Assembly (NCBI RefSeq): GCF_020075705.1
Contig: NZ_JAIQUM010000144.1
Location: 1 to 5,858, forward strand
Length of the DNA: 5,858 nucleotides
From: Metabacillus rhizolycopersici
Lineage (GTDB): Bacteria; Bacillota; Bacilli; Bacillales; Bacillaceae
Direction of reading: 5' to 3'
Position 1 is the first letter of the stretch; every line of letters starts with the position of its first letter. Positions 5,449 to 5,858 of this stretch are shown here, in pieces. The position numbers and the translations under genes were made by a program. The notes under the pieces are model-generated. The model ran no database searches, had not been told where the DNA came from, and was given only the letters and a program-made list of their open reading frames with translations.

Positions 5449-5729
5449 ATACAAGACCCCGACTTCGACTAATATTTCCTATTATTTCTGACGCTAAGAT
5501 ATGACACCATTCAATACCTTGATAATCCTGTATTTTAAAAACAGTGCCAAAACTTTTAAGTTATGACACATTTATATACAAAAAATCCTCGATTGCGGGT
5601 ATCAACAAGGTTCAAATTAGGTGTAATTCACCATTGCACTTTAATACCTTAATGTATTAAAATTTATACGAAACCCTTTAACTTTTATTCGACAAAATAA
5701 TGTTTAAATAAGTGGTTTTGTTCTACCAG
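5449..5729. other. non-coding stretch right of the island
   Basis: I see no supported gene. One minus-strand frame (5560-5384) stays open for 58 codons and crosses the right repeat, but it has no start codon until near its end and no ribosome binding site. It could be a remnant of a lost gene or chance. Confidence 0.35.
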
Positions 5730-5761
5730 AAAAGCGAGTAGCATTAGCTACTCGCTTTTTT
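5730..5761. terminator. strong bidirectional terminator
   Basis: A perfect 13-bp stem (AAAAGCGAGTAGC at 5730-5742, loop ATTA, GCTACTCGCTTTT at 5747-5759) carries a T-run on both strands. On the minus strand it lies 20 bases after the stop of the partial gene at the right edge and is its likely terminator. Confidence 0.9.
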
Positions 5762-5780
5762 GAAAAAATGGATTTATAAA

Positions 5781-5858
5781 CTATAAACCATCTGCAGCAA
5801 TTGCTTTTCCAACGGTATTTGCCCTTCTTATTTTCTTTAAAGGTTCGTATATTTCCGA
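5781..5858 (-). CDS. C-terminal end of an unidentified gene, cut by the window edge
   Basis: The last 25 codons before a TAG stop read protein-like, with blocks such as YEPLKKIRRANTVGKAIAADGL, and a strong terminator follows directly. The gene enters from beyond the right edge. The fragment is too short to identify and no function is assigned. It probably belongs to the chromosome flanking the island. Confidence 0.5.
   Translation of the reverse strand, partial: SEIYEPLKKIRRANTVGKAIAADGL

Noticed and set aside
5384..5560. Minus-strand 58-codon open frame right of the island
   Set aside because: It has no start codon until near its end and no ribosome binding site; chance is likely in AT-rich DNA.
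1..5858. CRISPR array, tRNA, rRNA or riboswitch
   Set aside because: No regularly spaced repeats, cloverleaf-type segments or recognisable riboswitch cores were seen on either strand.

Overview
The window looks like chromosomal DNA from a low-GC, Gram-positive spore-former of the Bacillaceae type. The evidence is AT-rich intergenic DNA, strong AAGGAG-type ribosome binding sites, TTG/GTG/ATG start choices, and a 238-residue short-chain dehydrogenase whose sequence and AGLWSTNP C-terminus match my memory of Bacillus subtilis YoxD. The genus cannot be fixed from the sequence; Bacillus, Lysinibacillus or a relative would all fit.

Layout. Positions 1-1720 are ordinary-looking chromosome. An HxlR-family regulator (minus strand, 289-669) is divergent from the YoxD-like oxidoreductase (plus strand, 950-1666). 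They share a 280-base intergenic region with several small dyads, and the oxidoreductase is followed by a hairpin terminator. Positions about 1860-5450 look like an accessory island. It is visibly more AT-rich (positions 4741-4800 hold 14 G/C of 60, against 32 of 60 at 961-1020 in yoxD). It is bounded by two copies, in the same orientation, of a 19-base sequence differing at one base (1868-1886 and 5430-5448). It holds a broken serine-recombinase (resolvase) gene (1981-2585), a near-perfect 38-base dyad just upstream of it that may be its recombination site, and a strong bidirectional terminator. Beyond these lies a three-gene minus-strand cassette (5263 down to 3072). The last 78 bases hold the C-terminal end of another minus-strand gene with its own terminator.

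The cassette is the most interesting part. In transcription order it encodes (1) an unrecognised 202-residue protein, (2) a protein joining a PD-(D/E)XK (EDxHD/VSR-like) nuclease domain to a C-terminal HIRAN domain, and (3) a helical protein with an R-x4-H motif typical of HEPN ribonucleases. A DNA-end or damage-sensing nuclease next to a likely HEPN RNase, on a resolvase-marked island, suggests an undescribed anti-phage or genome-guarding system. This is inference from domains and context. One caution is that the nuclease-HIRAN gene has a doubtful 5' end: its only in-frame start is a TTG without a ribosome binding site. A better ATG overlapping the upstream stop lies in another frame, so a frameshift is possible.
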